NCBI RefSeq assembly: GCF_019749255.1 | Contig: NZ_JACWFH010000026.1 | Coordinates: forward strand, 1-64,000 | DNA from: Mesobacillus maritimus | GTDB taxonomy: Bacteria; Bacillota; Bacilli; Bacillales; Cytobacillaceae | Direction: 5' to 3' | DNA length: 64,000 bases | In this document: piece by piece, positions 43,012 to 52,954 of the stretch | Numbering within the stretch: position 1 is the first letter of the stretch | How the letters are laid out: the number at the start of each line of letters is the position of its first letter | Notes under the pieces: generated by a model | The model's database searches: none | Told to the model about the DNA's origin: nothing | The model's input: the letters and a program-made list of their open reading frames with translations, nothing else | Made by a program: the position numbers and the translations under genes

Positions 43012-43528
43012 GTTGAGTCTCCTTTTCGATTGAGTTCTGGTTTAATAAACTATCAAGAATGGTTAGATTAGAGTGTTTTTTACTAGTCTGATAGATTTGC
43101 TTATCATTATTAACATTCTTATCATTATTGTTTGTGGCCAATTGTTGGTTAATGCCTGAACTGTTGCTGGACAACGGTTGGTCACTTCTTTGATATTTAT
43201 CCCAGTTCAATATTGTGACAATGCTATATTTATTGGTGGATGTAATAGAAACCGCTCCCTTTGATTCCAAAAGTTTTAGCCAACGCCATAGTGTCTTTCC
43301 AGAAACGAAATATTTTTTAGGAATATTTCGATTGTATTCAGCTTCTAGTGAAAGACGACCTGTCAGAAATTGTCCGGCTGATAGATTAATTACTTGGTTT
43401 TCAATTAAAAGTTCAGCTTGCTTATGATTTGCTTTCATTAAACACAAAAGCCATAGGCGGAGCTTAGGTGGGTCCTGCCAAATTGGACTTTGTAAAATTT
43501 CACGATAAAGTTTGATATAACCTTGCAT
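43004..43528 (-). CDS. Phage-type replication initiator / replisome organiser
   Basis: 174 residues. A DnaD/replisome-organiser-like N-terminal winged helix (MQGYIKLYREILQSPIWQDP; LTGRLSLEAEYNRNIPKK; LWRWLKLLESKGAVSITS) is followed by an Asn-rich, presumably disordered tail (NNNDKNVNNDK). First gene of the initiator-loader-helicase set. In SPP1-like modules the origin lies inside or near this gene; the tail-coding region is very AT-rich and has CTTATCATTATT twice (about 43101-43129). Confidence 0.75.
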   Translation of the reverse strand: MQGYIKLYREILQSPIWQDPPKLRLWLLCLMKANHKQAELLIENQVINLSAGQFLTGRLSLEAEYNRNIPKKYFVSGKTLWRWLKLLESKGAVSITSTNKYSIVTILNWDKYQRSDQPLSSNSSGINQQLATNNNDKNVNNDKQIYQTSKKHSNLTILDSLLNQNSIEKETQHD

Positions 43529-43562
43529 TTTTTTAATTTCCTTTCCTTAATAAAGATTAAAT

Positions 43563-43576
43563 GAATTGGCCAATTC
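43563..43576. promoter_or_regulatory. 14-bp perfect palindrome upstream of the initiator
   Basis: GAATTGGCCAATTC lies 35 bases before the initiator gene on the minus strand, in its expected promoter region. Candidate operator for self-control or an origin-binding site. Confidence 0.5.
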
Positions 43577-43721
43577 GGATATCATAATATCTTGGGATTT
43601 TTATATTTCTAGAGAAAGGATAAAATTTATTTAATTTTTTCAAAGAAAATCTATGAGGATACAAATCTACTAAGTCGGTACTAGATATTCAAGTATCTGA
43701 ATTTTTGTCAAAACTTCAGAG

Positions 43722-43788
43722 TATTGAACATGTATAGTACGTACTGTAAAATAAAGGTGTTAGGTATAATCAATACTTATGTTCAATA
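43722..43788 (+). promoter_or_regulatory. Resolvase promoter and res-like site
   Basis: A promoter, TTGAAC (43724-43729), 17 bases, TAAAAT (43747-43752), has AGTACGTACT, a palindrome, inside the spacer. The inverted arms TATTGAACAT (43722-43731) and ATGTTCAATA (43779-43788) flank the region. Serine resolvases usually act on such sites next to their own gene and repress their promoter through them. Confidence 0.6.
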
Positions 43789-43821
43789 GTAAGTGCAAAC
43801 TGGTGTAAAGAGGTGGTTTAT

Positions 43822-44403
43822 ATGAAATATGGCTACGCGAGGGTAAGTACAACCCATCAGGATTTAGAAGTACAGCTGCAACAATTAGAAAAGGAAAACT
43901 GCGATCAAATTTTTTCTGAAAAATATACTGGTACAAATAAAAAGCGGGAAGAATTTCAAAATTTAATTAATCTCTTGCAAGAAGGAGACACATTGGTGGT
44001 TACAAAATTAGACCGCTTTGCTCGAAGTACACAAGATGCTCTAGAAATCATTAAAGATTTATTTAATAGGAATATTAAGGTCCATGTACTAAATATGGGC
44101 ATTATTGAAAATACACCAACCGGTCGTCTAATTTTTACGATTTTTTCAGCCTTTGCTGAGTTTGAAAGAGATATGATTGTAGAACGAACCCAAGAAGGAA
44201 AAATGTTGGCCAAGCAGAATCCTGATTTCCGAGAGGGAAGGCCCAAAAAATTTTCAAGGCAGCAAATTAATCATGCCTTATCATTACTAGAAAATCATTC
44301 ATATAAGCAAGTTGAAGATATGACAGGTATTTCAGTATCTACGCTTGTACGAGCTAACAAGAAAAAAAGGGCAGAGAAAATTATTGAAAAGGAACTTATC
44401 TAA
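43822..44403 (+). CDS. Serine recombinase (resolvase/invertase family)
   Basis: 193 residues. Catalytic Ser in [14 protein letters not shown], then [16 protein letters not shown] and [20 protein letters not shown], the standard resolvase catalytic blocks. C-terminal [26 protein letters not shown] 43822 follows AGAGGTGG; GTG 43813 lies inside that site. A small resolvase of this sort separates dimers of the element or inverts a segment, acting on the res-like repeats just upstream. Confidence 0.9.
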   Translation: MKYGYARVSTTHQDLEVQLQQLEKENCDQIFSEKYTGTNKKREEFQNLINLLQEGDTLVVTKLDRFARSTQDALEIIKDLFNRNIKVHVLNMGIIENTPTGRLIFTIFSAFAEFERDMIVERTQEGKMLAKQNPDFREGRPKKFSRQQINHALSLLENHSYKQVEDMTGISVSTLVRANKKKRAEKIIEKELI

Positions 44404-44557
44404 AAAGTACTATTGTACAGGTGTAAACAAATTTAATATAAACAAGTTAAGAAGTGAGAACTTCCGCTTGATTTGCTTATTAAATAATAAGTCAATTCAT
44501 GTAAAATGCAAATGATAGATACGATTTACCGAGTGATTTTGAAGCGAGGGATTTTTA

Positions 44558-45154
44558 ATGGAATATTCAGCTGGTTTTACGAGCGAAGGATGGTTCCAAC
44601 AGGAAATTGAATATGTTTTAGACCAACTTCACAAAGGTTTTAGCCGCAAAGAAACAAGAAACAAAGTAATTGAGGATAATGTTTTCTTGTTAAGAAGTGA
44701 ATCGGCGATTAGTAAAAGGTTTCAAATCGTTTATCGCAGAGCAAAGACATTATATCCAACATTATCTGATTACTATTTTAATGGCACCAATGCTGATCAA
44801 AAAGTACTGTTATTATATAGCTTCCTTAAATGTTATCGATATGCTTACGAAAATTTCTATGAATTGATTGTTTATCGATATCAACATAAGAATGGAACTT
44901 TAAAGGTTTCAGATATGAGTTTTTACATGGAAGAAAAGGAACAACAATCAGAGAAAATCGCAAATTGGCATATAGCTACAAAACAGAAAATCAATAGTAC
45001 ACTTCTATTATTTTACAGAGAAAGTGGTATGATTGAATTATTGGAAGATGAGTATAAAGTCTCTCCTTTACATGTGAGTCAAGCTCTTAAACAGTATGCT
45101 GAAGAACAGGACACTTTGTTAAAAGCATTAATAACATTAAAGGCAGGTGGTTAA
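44558..45154 (+). CDS. brxA: BREX protein BrxA (DUF1819)
   Basis: 198 residues matching the DUF1819/BrxA family: YSAGFTSEGWFQQEIEYVLD, then FSRKETRNKVIEDNVFLLRS and SAISKRFQIVYRRAKTLYPT. BrxA is a small, mainly helical DNA-binding protein of BREX phage defence. ATG 44558 follows GCGAGGG. First gene of the BREX operon; brxB begins two bases after it. BREX marks host DNA by methylation and blocks replication of unmarked phage. Confidence 0.92.
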   Translation: MEYSAGFTSEGWFQQEIEYVLDQLHKGFSRKETRNKVIEDNVFLLRSESAISKRFQIVYRRAKTLYPTLSDYYFNGTNADQKVLLLYSFLKCYRYAYENFYELIVYRYQHKNGTLKVSDMSFYMEEKEQQSEKIANWHIATKQKINSTLLLFYRESGMIELLEDEYKVSPLHVSQALKQYAEEQDTLLKALITLKAGG

Positions 45155-45156
45155 GA

Positions 45157-45699
45157 GTGACCATATATAAACGATTAGAACAATTGGAAGAACGTATAAA
45201 TGAAGAAGGTTTTACGACACCAAAAGGGATTGGCAGTGAAATTCCACATTTTGTTTTTGATTATCCGGCTGAAGATGAATTAACAGTACGTACATATGTT
45301 GAAGGATTATTAAAAAGAACTTCATTAAATATAAAAGAAATCAATCTTTTTGAATTCCTTATTAGCTTATTTGAAGATGATTTAGAAGAACTAATCACTA
45401 TTGCTGAAGAAGAAGGCTATGTGGAGCTTTCTCAAGCTATTCAAACTGTTTTAGAAGATCAAGATTTGTTGGTGAACGCATTCATTGAAAAAGCGAATAA
45501 CGTGGAATTGATTTTTATAACAGGTGTAGGAACAGTACATCCATTTATTCGCTCAAGTCATTTACTTAAAAAACTATCTAACCATGCATTTAGAACACCG
45601 CTTATATTATTTTATCCGGGTTATTTTTCAGGAGTAGATTTACGTCTATTTAACAAATTCCGACATGAAGATGAATACCAAATTACAAGGATTTCATAA
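45157..45699 (+). CDS. brxB: BREX protein BrxB (DUF1788)
   Basis: 180 residues with DUF1788/BrxB blocks: TIYKRLEQLEERINEEGFTT at the N-terminus and FITGVGTVHPFIRSSHLLKK followed by PLILFYPGYFSGVDLRLFNK. GTG start with AGGTGG upstream. Two bases after brxA and 12 before brxC, so fully operonic. BrxB is a small core protein of type 1, 5 and 6 BREX; its biochemical role is not established. Confidence 0.92.
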   Translation: MTIYKRLEQLEERINEEGFTTPKGIGSEIPHFVFDYPAEDELTVRTYVEGLLKRTSLNIKEINLFEFLISLFEDDLEELITIAEEEGYVELSQAIQTVLEDQDLLVNAFIEKANNVELIFITGVGTVHPFIRSSHLLKKLSNHAFRTPLILFYPGYFSGVDLRLFNKFRHEDEYQITRIS

Positions 45700-45711
45700 G
45701 GAGTAGGAACA

Positions 45712-48700
45712 ATGATTATTAAAGAGATTTTTGAGAAGAAAATTGACCGACCAATAAATGGTGTTGTGCAAGCAGGTCAAATTGATGAAAAAACAATACA
45801 AACAGAATTAGAAGAATACGTTGTAACAACAGAAATCTTAGATAGCTTAAAAGGATTTTATAAAAATTATGAGAAGGCGTATTCAACACCAACGAAAAAT
45901 GTGGGTGTGTGGATTTCTGGTTTCTTCGGTTCCGGTAAATCACATTTCCTTAAAATTTTATCTTACTTATTGGACGGTAAAGAAGCCGGGGGAAAAACTC
46001 CATTTGAATACTTTAAAGATAAAGTTTCTAATACCGCACTTTTAGATGCAATGTCTCGGATAGAATCTAAACCTTCAGATGCATTGTTATTTAATGTAGG
46101 ATCTGAAGCTGGTGCTAGCGCAGCACGTGGAACGAAAGAAAGTATAATCGAAATTATCTTACGTATTTTTAATGAACATTTAGGTTATTCAAATACTCTG
46201 TGGGTAGCAGATTTTGAACGACAATTGGCAAGTGACCAAAAATACGATGCTCTCTGTTCGAAAATTGAAGAATTGTATAACGAAAAATGGCAAGATTTCC
46301 GTACAAAATTCCGCTTGAGATATGCAAAAATTATTGCTGCACTTTGTGAAATTGGCTATGAACAAGAAACAGCGGATTTCTTAGTAAAATCAGCACAAAA
46401 GGAATTTTCGATTTCAGCGGTTCAGTTAGGGGAGCTTGTTGCACAATATTGTAAATCTAAAGGCTCTGACTATCGCTTAATCTTTTTAATTGATGAAGTT
46501 GGTCAATATATCGGTACAGACAATAACCTTATGCTTGATTTACAAAACGCTGTTGAAGAAATTGGTGCTGCTACAATGGGACAAGCATGGATTGCTGTTA
46601 CTTCTCAGGAAAAAATTAAAGACGTTTCTAATATGAACGCAGCCAATACAAAAGACTTCTCGAAAATTCAAGGAAGATTTGAAACACGAATTAATTTATC
46701 GAGTTCAGATACAGACGAAGTTTTAAAACGCCGATTATTAGAAAAGACAGAAACTGCGTCGAAAACATTAGAGTCCATTTTTGAACCGAATGAGCAATTA
46801 ATTCGTAATCGTCTTTCTTTTGATAAAGATCGAACACAATATCGCTCAGGCTATCGTTCAACAAATGAGTTTGTTGAAACATATCCATTTGTACCATATC
46901 AAGTGGATTTATTGCAAGCTGTTTTAGAGAAAATTGGTATACACGGTGAAGGAAGTTCCTACGCTTCAAGAGGGGAACGTTCTTTATTAAAAGCTTTCCA
47001 AGAAGCAGCGATTTATAATGGCCAAGAAGAGTTAGGCAATTTAGTAACGATGGCGGAGTTTTATCCAACGATTCGTCAACATTTAGAATCAGCTATCGTA
47101 CAGACGATTTCGAGAGCTGAAAACCGCGCAAAAAATACGGAAGGTCTTGTTGAATATGATGTTGATGTATTAAAAGTATTGTATTTGATTAAAGGAATAG
47201 ACCACATTAAAGCAACACCCAATAATATTTCAACACTTTTATTAGAAAGTATTCAGTCTGAAAAAAATGAACTTGTAATTAAAGAATCGTTAAACCGTTT
47301 AGAGCAAACGATGTTTATTGAAAAGCACGCAGACGGTACGTATTCATTCTTATCAGATGAAGAGCAAGAAATAAATAAAGAAATTCGTAACGTTGATGTT
47401 AATGCTATCAAAATTAAAGAAAAATTAGGCGATACATTTTTTGAAAAAATGTATCCAAACGCTAAATATAACTATCAAAAGGGAATGCTTTTTGATTACA
47501 ATAAACGTTTTGATAATTACGCAAAAACAAATATGAAATATCCGTTAACAATGCAAGTCATTACGGGTGGGTTAACCCCTACAGAAGCTGCTTTACAGGC
47601 AATAGAAGGGCAAATGGTTATTTATCTAAATGAGGAATTAATTGCCGAGGCGGAAGAAGCCATTCGTATATCTGAACAAATTAAGCGTTATGTGCATTTA
47701 AAACGTAATCCAAGTACAACACAGGCGCAACATCGTATTTATGACGCGAAAATGGACAGTATTGGTGACTACGAGATAAAGGCAGAAGAATTATTGCGAA
47801 AAGCTTGTGAAGAAGCAACAATCTTCATTCAAATGCAGGAGCGTACATTCCGAGGAAATTTTGAAAAGCAAGTATCAGACGCCTTTGATATGTTAATCCA
47901 AAACACTTATAAGTATTTGGAATACATTGATGAACCAATTCAAATGAAAACATTCAAAGAACAATGGAGAAACCTAGCTGAGAAAGGTATTTCAAATGAT
48001 TTACTCGGTGAAACAGGTAATGTAAAAGCTTATAACGAAGTATTACGCTATTTAGATGAACTTATTCGTATGCATCAGAAACCATCGTTAAAGGATTTTA
48101 TTGATAAATATAATCAGGTCCCTTATGGCTGGAGTGACTACGATACAATTGGCATTGTCCTAGCTTTAATGCAGTCCGGTAAAGTAAAGTTAATGATTGC
48201 AGATGAACACTTTACACCAACGACTTCACCTCAATTTTATGAAAAACTTGCTCGAACAACCGAGCGAGATAAAATACGTGTGATTCCCGAAATTGAAGTG
48301 GATCCAAAAGTGCGTCGAGGTTTCATTGGATTGTATAAAGATCTTTTTGGACGAATGGATATTGGGGATTCTTATCAAGAGTTCGCGAATGCAATTCAAA
48401 CTGCAGTTAAGAATTATCTTATCCAACCATTAGAGGCAATTGATGACCGTCGAAAGAAAACTATATCTTCTGAGTTCGCTTATCCTGAAGGAGCAAAAAT
48501 TAGTTCTTTAAAAATTGATATTCTCCGATTAACACAAATTCGGGAACCTGAACAACTTGTAAAGGCATTTATTGATGCGGAGGATGATTTATACGATTGG
48601 CAAGATGCGATTGAACAGTTAGTTGGTTTCTATCTAAAAGCACCAATTGAACGGTTTGATGAAGCAGTATCGTTTTTAAATAAAGCTCAAAATGATTTAC

Positions 48701-49290
48701 GTTATACTCAATCACAAAAGGTAAACCTGTTAAAGAAAAACATTACCGACATTTTAACCAAAGCATCACCATATAATGAAATTCCGCAATTGCCTAGTTT
48801 AATTGAAAAACTTGATCAAGCAATTCGAGAAGAAGTAACAGAGCAAAAACAAGGTCTTGCAAGTCAAATTACACAATTAGAGAAAAAGATAGATGATTTA
48901 AAAGATTATTATTCAAATAATGAAATCATTACAGAATTAATAAATGATAAAATGCAGAACTTCAAAATGTTACAACATGAAATTTTAAATAGTAATAGCT
49001 TAATCACGATACAAATGAACTTGACGAAACTACGAACAGTAACAGAAACAATCCAAGATGAAGCAAAACGGAAAGAAAAAGAATTACTACAATTAAAACC
49101 GCCAACTCCAGACACATCTGTTACGGTTGTCCGTGAAAAAGGAACAAAAATTATTTCTTCAAGCGAATTAAAAAGCATGATTTCACATACAAGCATCGAA
49201 ACACAATCTGACTTAGATGCTGTACTTGCGGAGTTACGAACACAGTTATTAAAAGAACTAAAAGAAAATACATTAAAATTTGAATTATAG
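45712..49290 (+). CDS. brxC: BREX P-loop ATPase BrxC
   Basis: 1,192 residues. Walker A is GVWISGFFGSGKSHFLKIL near residue 65 and Walker B is IFLIDEVGQYIG near 260, within the ATPase domain of the BrxC/PglY family. A long helical C-terminal half has a coiled-coil stretch (near 1040-1130). Usual length for type 1 BrxC. It is a large AAA+-like ATPase thought to assemble the BREX complex on DNA. A hairpin (49295-49315) directly follows. Confidence 0.95.
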   Translation: MIIKEIFEKKIDRPINGVVQAGQIDEKTIQTELEEYVVTTEILDSLKGFYKNYEKAYSTPTKNVGVWISGFFGSGKSHFLKILSYLLDGKEAGGKTPFEYFKDKVSNTALLDAMSRIESKPSDALLFNVGSEAGASAARGTKESIIEIILRIFNEHLGYSNTLWVADFERQLASDQKYDALCSKIEELYNEKWQDFRTKFRLRYAKIIAALCEIGYEQETADFLVKSAQKEFSISAVQLGELVAQYCKSKGSDYRLIFLIDEVGQYIGTDNNLMLDLQNAVEEIGAATMGQAWIAVTSQEKIKDVSNMNAANTKDFSKIQGRFETRINLSSSDTDEVLKRRLLEKTETASKTLESIFEPNEQLIRNRLSFDKDRTQYRSGYRSTNEFVETYPFVPYQVDLLQAVLEKIGIHGEGSSYASRGERSLLKAFQEAAIYNGQEELGNLVTMAEFYPTIRQHLESAIVQTISRAENRAKNTEGLVEYDVDVLKVLYLIKGIDHIKATPNNISTLLLESIQSEKNELVIKESLNRLEQTMFIEKHADGTYSFLSDEEQEINKEIRNVDVNAIKIKEKLGDTFFEKMYPNAKYNYQKGMLFDYNKRFDNYAKTNMKYPLTMQVITGGLTPTEAALQAIEGQMVIYLNEELIAEAEEAIRISEQIKRYVHLKRNPSTTQAQHRIYDAKMDSIGDYEIKAEELLRKACEEATIFIQMQERTFRGNFEKQVSDAFDMLIQNTYKYLEYIDEPIQMKTFKEQWRNLAEKGISNDLLGETGNVKAYNEVLRYLDELIRMHQKPSLKDFIDKYNQVPYGWSDYDTIGIVLALMQSGKVKLMIADEHFTPTTSPQFYEKLARTTERDKIRVIPEIEVDPKVRRGFIGLYKDLFGRMDIGDSYQEFANAIQTAVKNYLIQPLEAIDDRRKKTISSEFAYPEGAKISSLKIDILRLTQIREPEQLVKAFIDAEDDLYDWQDAIEQLVGFYLKAPIERFDEAVSFLNKAQNDLRYTQSQKVNLLKKNITDILTKASPYNEIPQLPSLIEKLDQAIREEVTEQKQGLASQITQLEKKIDDLKDYYSNNEIITELINDKMQNFKMLQHEILNSNSLITIQMNLTKLRTVTETIQDEAKRKEKELLQLKPPTPDTSVTVVREKGTKIISSSELKSMISHTSIETQSDLDAVLAELRTQLLKELKENTLKFEL

Positions 49291-49294
49291 GCAT

Positions 49295-49315
49295 TGGAAG
49301 GGGCTTTCCCTTCCA
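49295..49315 (+). terminator. Intra-operon hairpin between brxC and pglX
   Basis: TGGAAGGG pairs with CCCTTCCA around five bases, followed by TTGTTGT. No strong T-run, so it probably attenuates or protects an mRNA end rather than ending it fully. Confidence 0.6.
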
Positions 49316-49337
49316 TTGTTGTAATGAGGTGGAAAAA

Positions 49338-52300
49338 GTGAATAAAGCGGAATTGAAAAACTTTGCCATTCAATCACGTCGTCAACTAATCGATCAAGTA
49401 AAAACAAAGGCACTAATGTACGGTATTGATGAAAAGAATGGTTTAGAAACTCAAGAACAATTTGGGCAATTAATGATTAATGATAAGCCATATCCTCTTT
49501 ATATGGAACCAGCATTTAACTCATTAAAAAATCAGCTTAAACAAAAAGGTTATAAGCAGTTAGTTGAAGAGGTTGCCTATACATGGTTTAACCGTATAAT
49601 TGCCATTCGTTATATGGAAGTACATGATTACTTACCTGAAAAAGTAAATGTGTTGTCAAGTAGTGTAGGACGAGTAGATCCTGATATTTTATTTGAATAT
49701 GAAACAATGGATTTACCAATAAAACAAGAAGAAATTCGTGAATTATTAGATGCAGGGAATACAGAAGGTGCATATCGCAAGCTATTTATTGCACAATGTA
49801 ATGCATTAAACACTATTTTGCCATTCTTATTTGAACAAATTCAAGATTATACAGAGCTTTTACTGCCAGACTTTTTACTAGATGCAGAATCAGTCATTAA
49901 GGTACTTGTTCAAAATGATGAATTAACGAATAGTTTTGAAGAAATAGAAGTGATTGGTTGGTTGTATCAATATTATATTGCAGAAGAAAAGGACCGAGTA
50001 TTTGCGCAAAAAAGCAAATATAAAAAAGAGGAAATTCCTTTTGCAACACAACTCTTTACACCAAAATGGATAGTACAGTATATGGTACAGAACTCACTAG
50101 GACGCTACTGGACCGAAGCACATCGAGAAGATGAAGATTTAATTAGTAATTGGGAATATTTCATTAAACATGATGAAGAGGACTTCCATGAGAAAATTGC
50201 TCCATATGTGAATAAAGAGTTAAGAGTAGAGGATATTAAGCTGCTTGATCCAGCAATGGGAAGTGGACATATTTTAGTCTATGCGTTTGAAGTATTCCAT
50301 CAGATTTATGAAAAGTGTGGATATCCAGAACGTGAAATTCCACGATTAATCATAGAAAACAATTTATATGGATTAGACATTGATGACCGAGCATATCAGT
50401 TAGCCGCATTTGCAGTAGTGATGAAAGCGGCATCCTATTCGCGTCGTTTTTTTAGAAGTATTGAACGAGAAGGTATTAAGTTAAACTTAGCATCGATTCA
50501 AGAAACGAATCATATTTCAGATAGTGTGATTGCGTATATTGCTCAGGAAGAAAAGGGAGAGCGATATAACCAAGTAAAAGCATTCTTTAACCAATATCAC
50601 AATGCAAAAACATATGGTTCATTAATCAATATTTCAGAACGAGATTTTACATTTTTTGTGGAACGGTTAGAACATATTCAAAATAACCCTGTAGAAGATT
50701 TATTTTTTGCAGAGCAGCATGAAATTGTAAATGAAGTTATGCCAGCATTAATTCAGCAAACGAAAATTATGCGGGATGAATATGATGTTGTAGTGATGAA
50801 TCCTCCTTATATGGGATCAAGAAAAATGGATAAAAATTTAGCTGATTTTCTTGAGAATAAATACCCAAAAGCAAAACATGATTTATTTGCCGCTTTTATG
50901 GAGATTACATTTTATCTAAAATCTAGAGGGTTTTATGCGTCTATCAATCAACATTCATGGATGTTTTTACCTAGTTTCGAATCTTTGAGAAATAAATATC
51001 TGTATACATTTACGTTGGATACGATGTTACATTTGGGACCGAACGCCTTTGAAGAAATTAATGGTGAAGTTGTTCAATCCACAGTTTTTGTTCATAGAAA
51101 TTATAATGATATAAAATTCGAGAGTTTATTTTATGATTTAACGGTGGGAAATGCCTATGAGAAAAATATAAAGTTTAAATCTATTCGCAATACAACAAAT
51201 GTATTTTCTTATTTTCAGAATGATTTCTTGGATTTTCCCGGTAGTATTTTTGCTTATTGGGCAGATCATGAAATCAGAAATATTTTTAAAGTCTATGATT
51301 CTATAGGGGATATTTCCAAACCGAGACAAGGCATGTCTTCATCTAATAATGATTTGTTTTTAAGACAATGGTTTGAAGTAACAATTGAAAAAATGGGGAT
51401 TGGAATTACTTCTGGTGAAGAAGTAAAGAACCTTAATATAAAATGGATTCCGTATAATAAAGGTGGCACTTATCGAAAGTGGTATGGTAATCAAGACTAT
51501 GTTATCAATTGGGAAAACGATGGGGCTGAAGTTAAAAACTATGCCGCTCAATTATATAATTCTTATACAAGGACTATTAAGAATATAAAGTTTTATTTTA
51601 AAGAAGGAATTACGTGGTCAAGAATAAGTACATCTAATTTTGGTTTGAGATATACTCCACCGGGATTTATTTTTAGTGACGCTGGTATGATGTTATTTGC
51701 AGAAGAGAAAGAAAGTTTATTGGTACTCCTAGGATATTTAAATTCTAATATAGCGGATTATTTTTTAAATATATTAAATCCTACAATTGCTATACAAAGT
51801 GGATCTGTTTCTTTATTACCTTCTCCAATTATTGACCAAACTTTAATTGAGCTAATTTTACCTTTAGTAAATGAGAATATAAGCATTACTAAGGATGATT
51901 GGGATTCAAAGGAAATTTCTTGGGAATTTAAAAAGCATTTTATAAAAAAATATGAGGCTAAAAGTATCTCTGATGCTTATTGTAAATATGTTGAGGAATG
52001 GAATAAGTATATAGTCAAATTAGAGAGTAATGAAAACAAGATTGATGAAGTTTTCTATAGACATTTTAATTTACCTGAAACAGTCAAAGGTTATTTAAGA
52101 GAAAATAAGGTTACTGTCGAAGTAATTGATTTGATGAATACTTCAAAATCTTTCATTTCTTACTTTATTGGCATCCTTGTTGGTAGATATTCATTAGATG
52201 TCGAAGGATTAGCTTTTGCGGGTGGTAACTGGGATGATAAAAAGTATATTTCAATTAAGCCTAATTCATATGGATTGGTTCATTTCACTGAATCAGCTTA

Positions 52301-52865
52301 TTTTGAAAATGATATTATCTTGCGTTTACGTAACTTTCTTGCAGTTGCTTTTTCTCCAGATACAGTAGACGAAAATATGCAATGGTTGGCAGAAGCACTT
52401 GGGATGAAAAAAGGTGAAGATGCTGAAGCTCGTTTACGACGTTATTTCATGGATGAATTCTTTGAAGATCATTGTAAGGTGTATCAAAAACGTCCGATTT
52501 ATTGGTTAGTGGATTCTGGTAAGTATAAAGGATTTCGTACATTAATTTATATGCATCGTTATCAACCAGACATAATAGCAACGATTCGTTTCGAGCATTT
52601 GCAGGAAATTCAAGCTAAGTATCAAAATGAAATTACAGATTTAGAAAACCGATTAGTGAACCCAAACTTATCAGCAAGTGAGAAGAAAAAGCTAACAGCA
52701 GAAAAAACTTCTTTTGAAAAGAAAATGGATGAATTACGAGAGTTTGATAAACGTCTAGCTGAGATAGCTAACGAAGAAATTGAAATTGATCTAGACGATG
52801 GTGTGAAAGTGAACTATGAGAAGTTCTATCGTGGTGGCAAAGGTGTATTAGCGAAGATAAAATAA
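49338..52865 (+). CDS. pglX: BREX adenine-specific DNA methyltransferase PglX
   Basis: 1,175 residues. Motif I DPAMGSGHILVYAFEVF near residue 310, then YGLDIDDRAYQLAAFAVVMK, and the catalytic motif IV VVMNPPYMGSRKMDKN near 490, giving N6-adenine methylation. The C-terminal half holds target recognition and a coiled coil near residue 1100. GTG 49338 follows GAGGTGG at five bases; an earlier GTG at 49329 lies within that site. It marks host DNA so BREX spares it. Part of the specificity region (about 51,100-52,300) uses more AGA and other AT-rich codons than the flanks. Confidence 0.95.
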   Translation: MNKAELKNFAIQSRRQLIDQVKTKALMYGIDEKNGLETQEQFGQLMINDKPYPLYMEPAFNSLKNQLKQKGYKQLVEEVAYTWFNRIIAIRYMEVHDYLPEKVNVLSSSVGRVDPDILFEYETMDLPIKQEEIRELLDAGNTEGAYRKLFIAQCNALNTILPFLFEQIQDYTELLLPDFLLDAESVIKVLVQNDELTNSFEEIEVIGWLYQYYIAEEKDRVFAQKSKYKKEEIPFATQLFTPKWIVQYMVQNSLGRYWTEAHREDEDLISNWEYFIKHDEEDFHEKIAPYVNKELRVEDIKLLDPAMGSGHILVYAFEVFHQIYEKCGYPEREIPRLIIENNLYGLDIDDRAYQLAAFAVVMKAASYSRRFFRSIEREGIKLNLASIQETNHISDSVIAYIAQEEKGERYNQVKAFFNQYHNAKTYGSLINISERDFTFFVERLEHIQNNPVEDLFFAEQHEIVNEVMPALIQQTKIMRDEYDVVVMNPPYMGSRKMDKNLADFLENKYPKAKHDLFAAFMEITFYLKSRGFYASINQHSWMFLPSFESLRNKYLYTFTLDTMLHLGPNAFEEINGEVVQSTVFVHRNYNDIKFESLFYDLTVGNAYEKNIKFKSIRNTTNVFSYFQNDFLDFPGSIFAYWADHEIRNIFKVYDSIGDISKPRQGMSSSNNDLFLRQWFEVTIEKMGIGITSGEEVKNLNIKWIPYNKGGTYRKWYGNQDYVINWENDGAEVKNYAAQLYNSYTRTIKNIKFYFKEGITWSRISTSNFGLRYTPPGFIFSDAGMMLFAEEKESLLVLLGYLNSNIADYFLNILNPTIAIQSGSVSLLPSPIIDQTLIELILPLVNENISITKDDWDSKEISWEFKKHFIKKYEAKSISDAYCKYVEEWNKYIVKLESNENKIDEVFYRHFNLPETVKGYLRENKVTVEVIDLMNTSKSFISYFIGILVGRYSLDVEGLAFAGGNWDDKKYISIKPNSYGLVHFTESAYFENDIILRLRNFLAVAFSPDTVDENMQWLAEALGMKKGEDAEARLRRYFMDEFFEDHCKVYQKRPIYWLVDSGKYKGFRTLIYMHRYQPDIIATIRFEHLQEIQAKYQNEITDLENRLVNPNLSASEKKKLTAEKTSFEKKMDELREFDKRLAEIANEEIEIDLDDGVKVNYEKFYRGGKGVLAKIK

Positions 52866-52871
52866 ATCATG

Positions 52872-52900
52872 GCCTTCTTACTTTGGTAAGGAGGCTTGTT
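52872..52900 (+). terminator. Intra-operon hairpin between pglX and pglZ
   Basis: A 10-bp stem, GCCTTCTTAC / GTAAGGAGGC with loop TTTG, is followed by TTGTTT. A credible, perhaps partial, terminator before pglZ. Confidence 0.65.
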
Positions 52901-52954
52901 TCATATTAAGGTATAATTAAAATTATTAGTAAATATTCATAATGAGGTGACACA

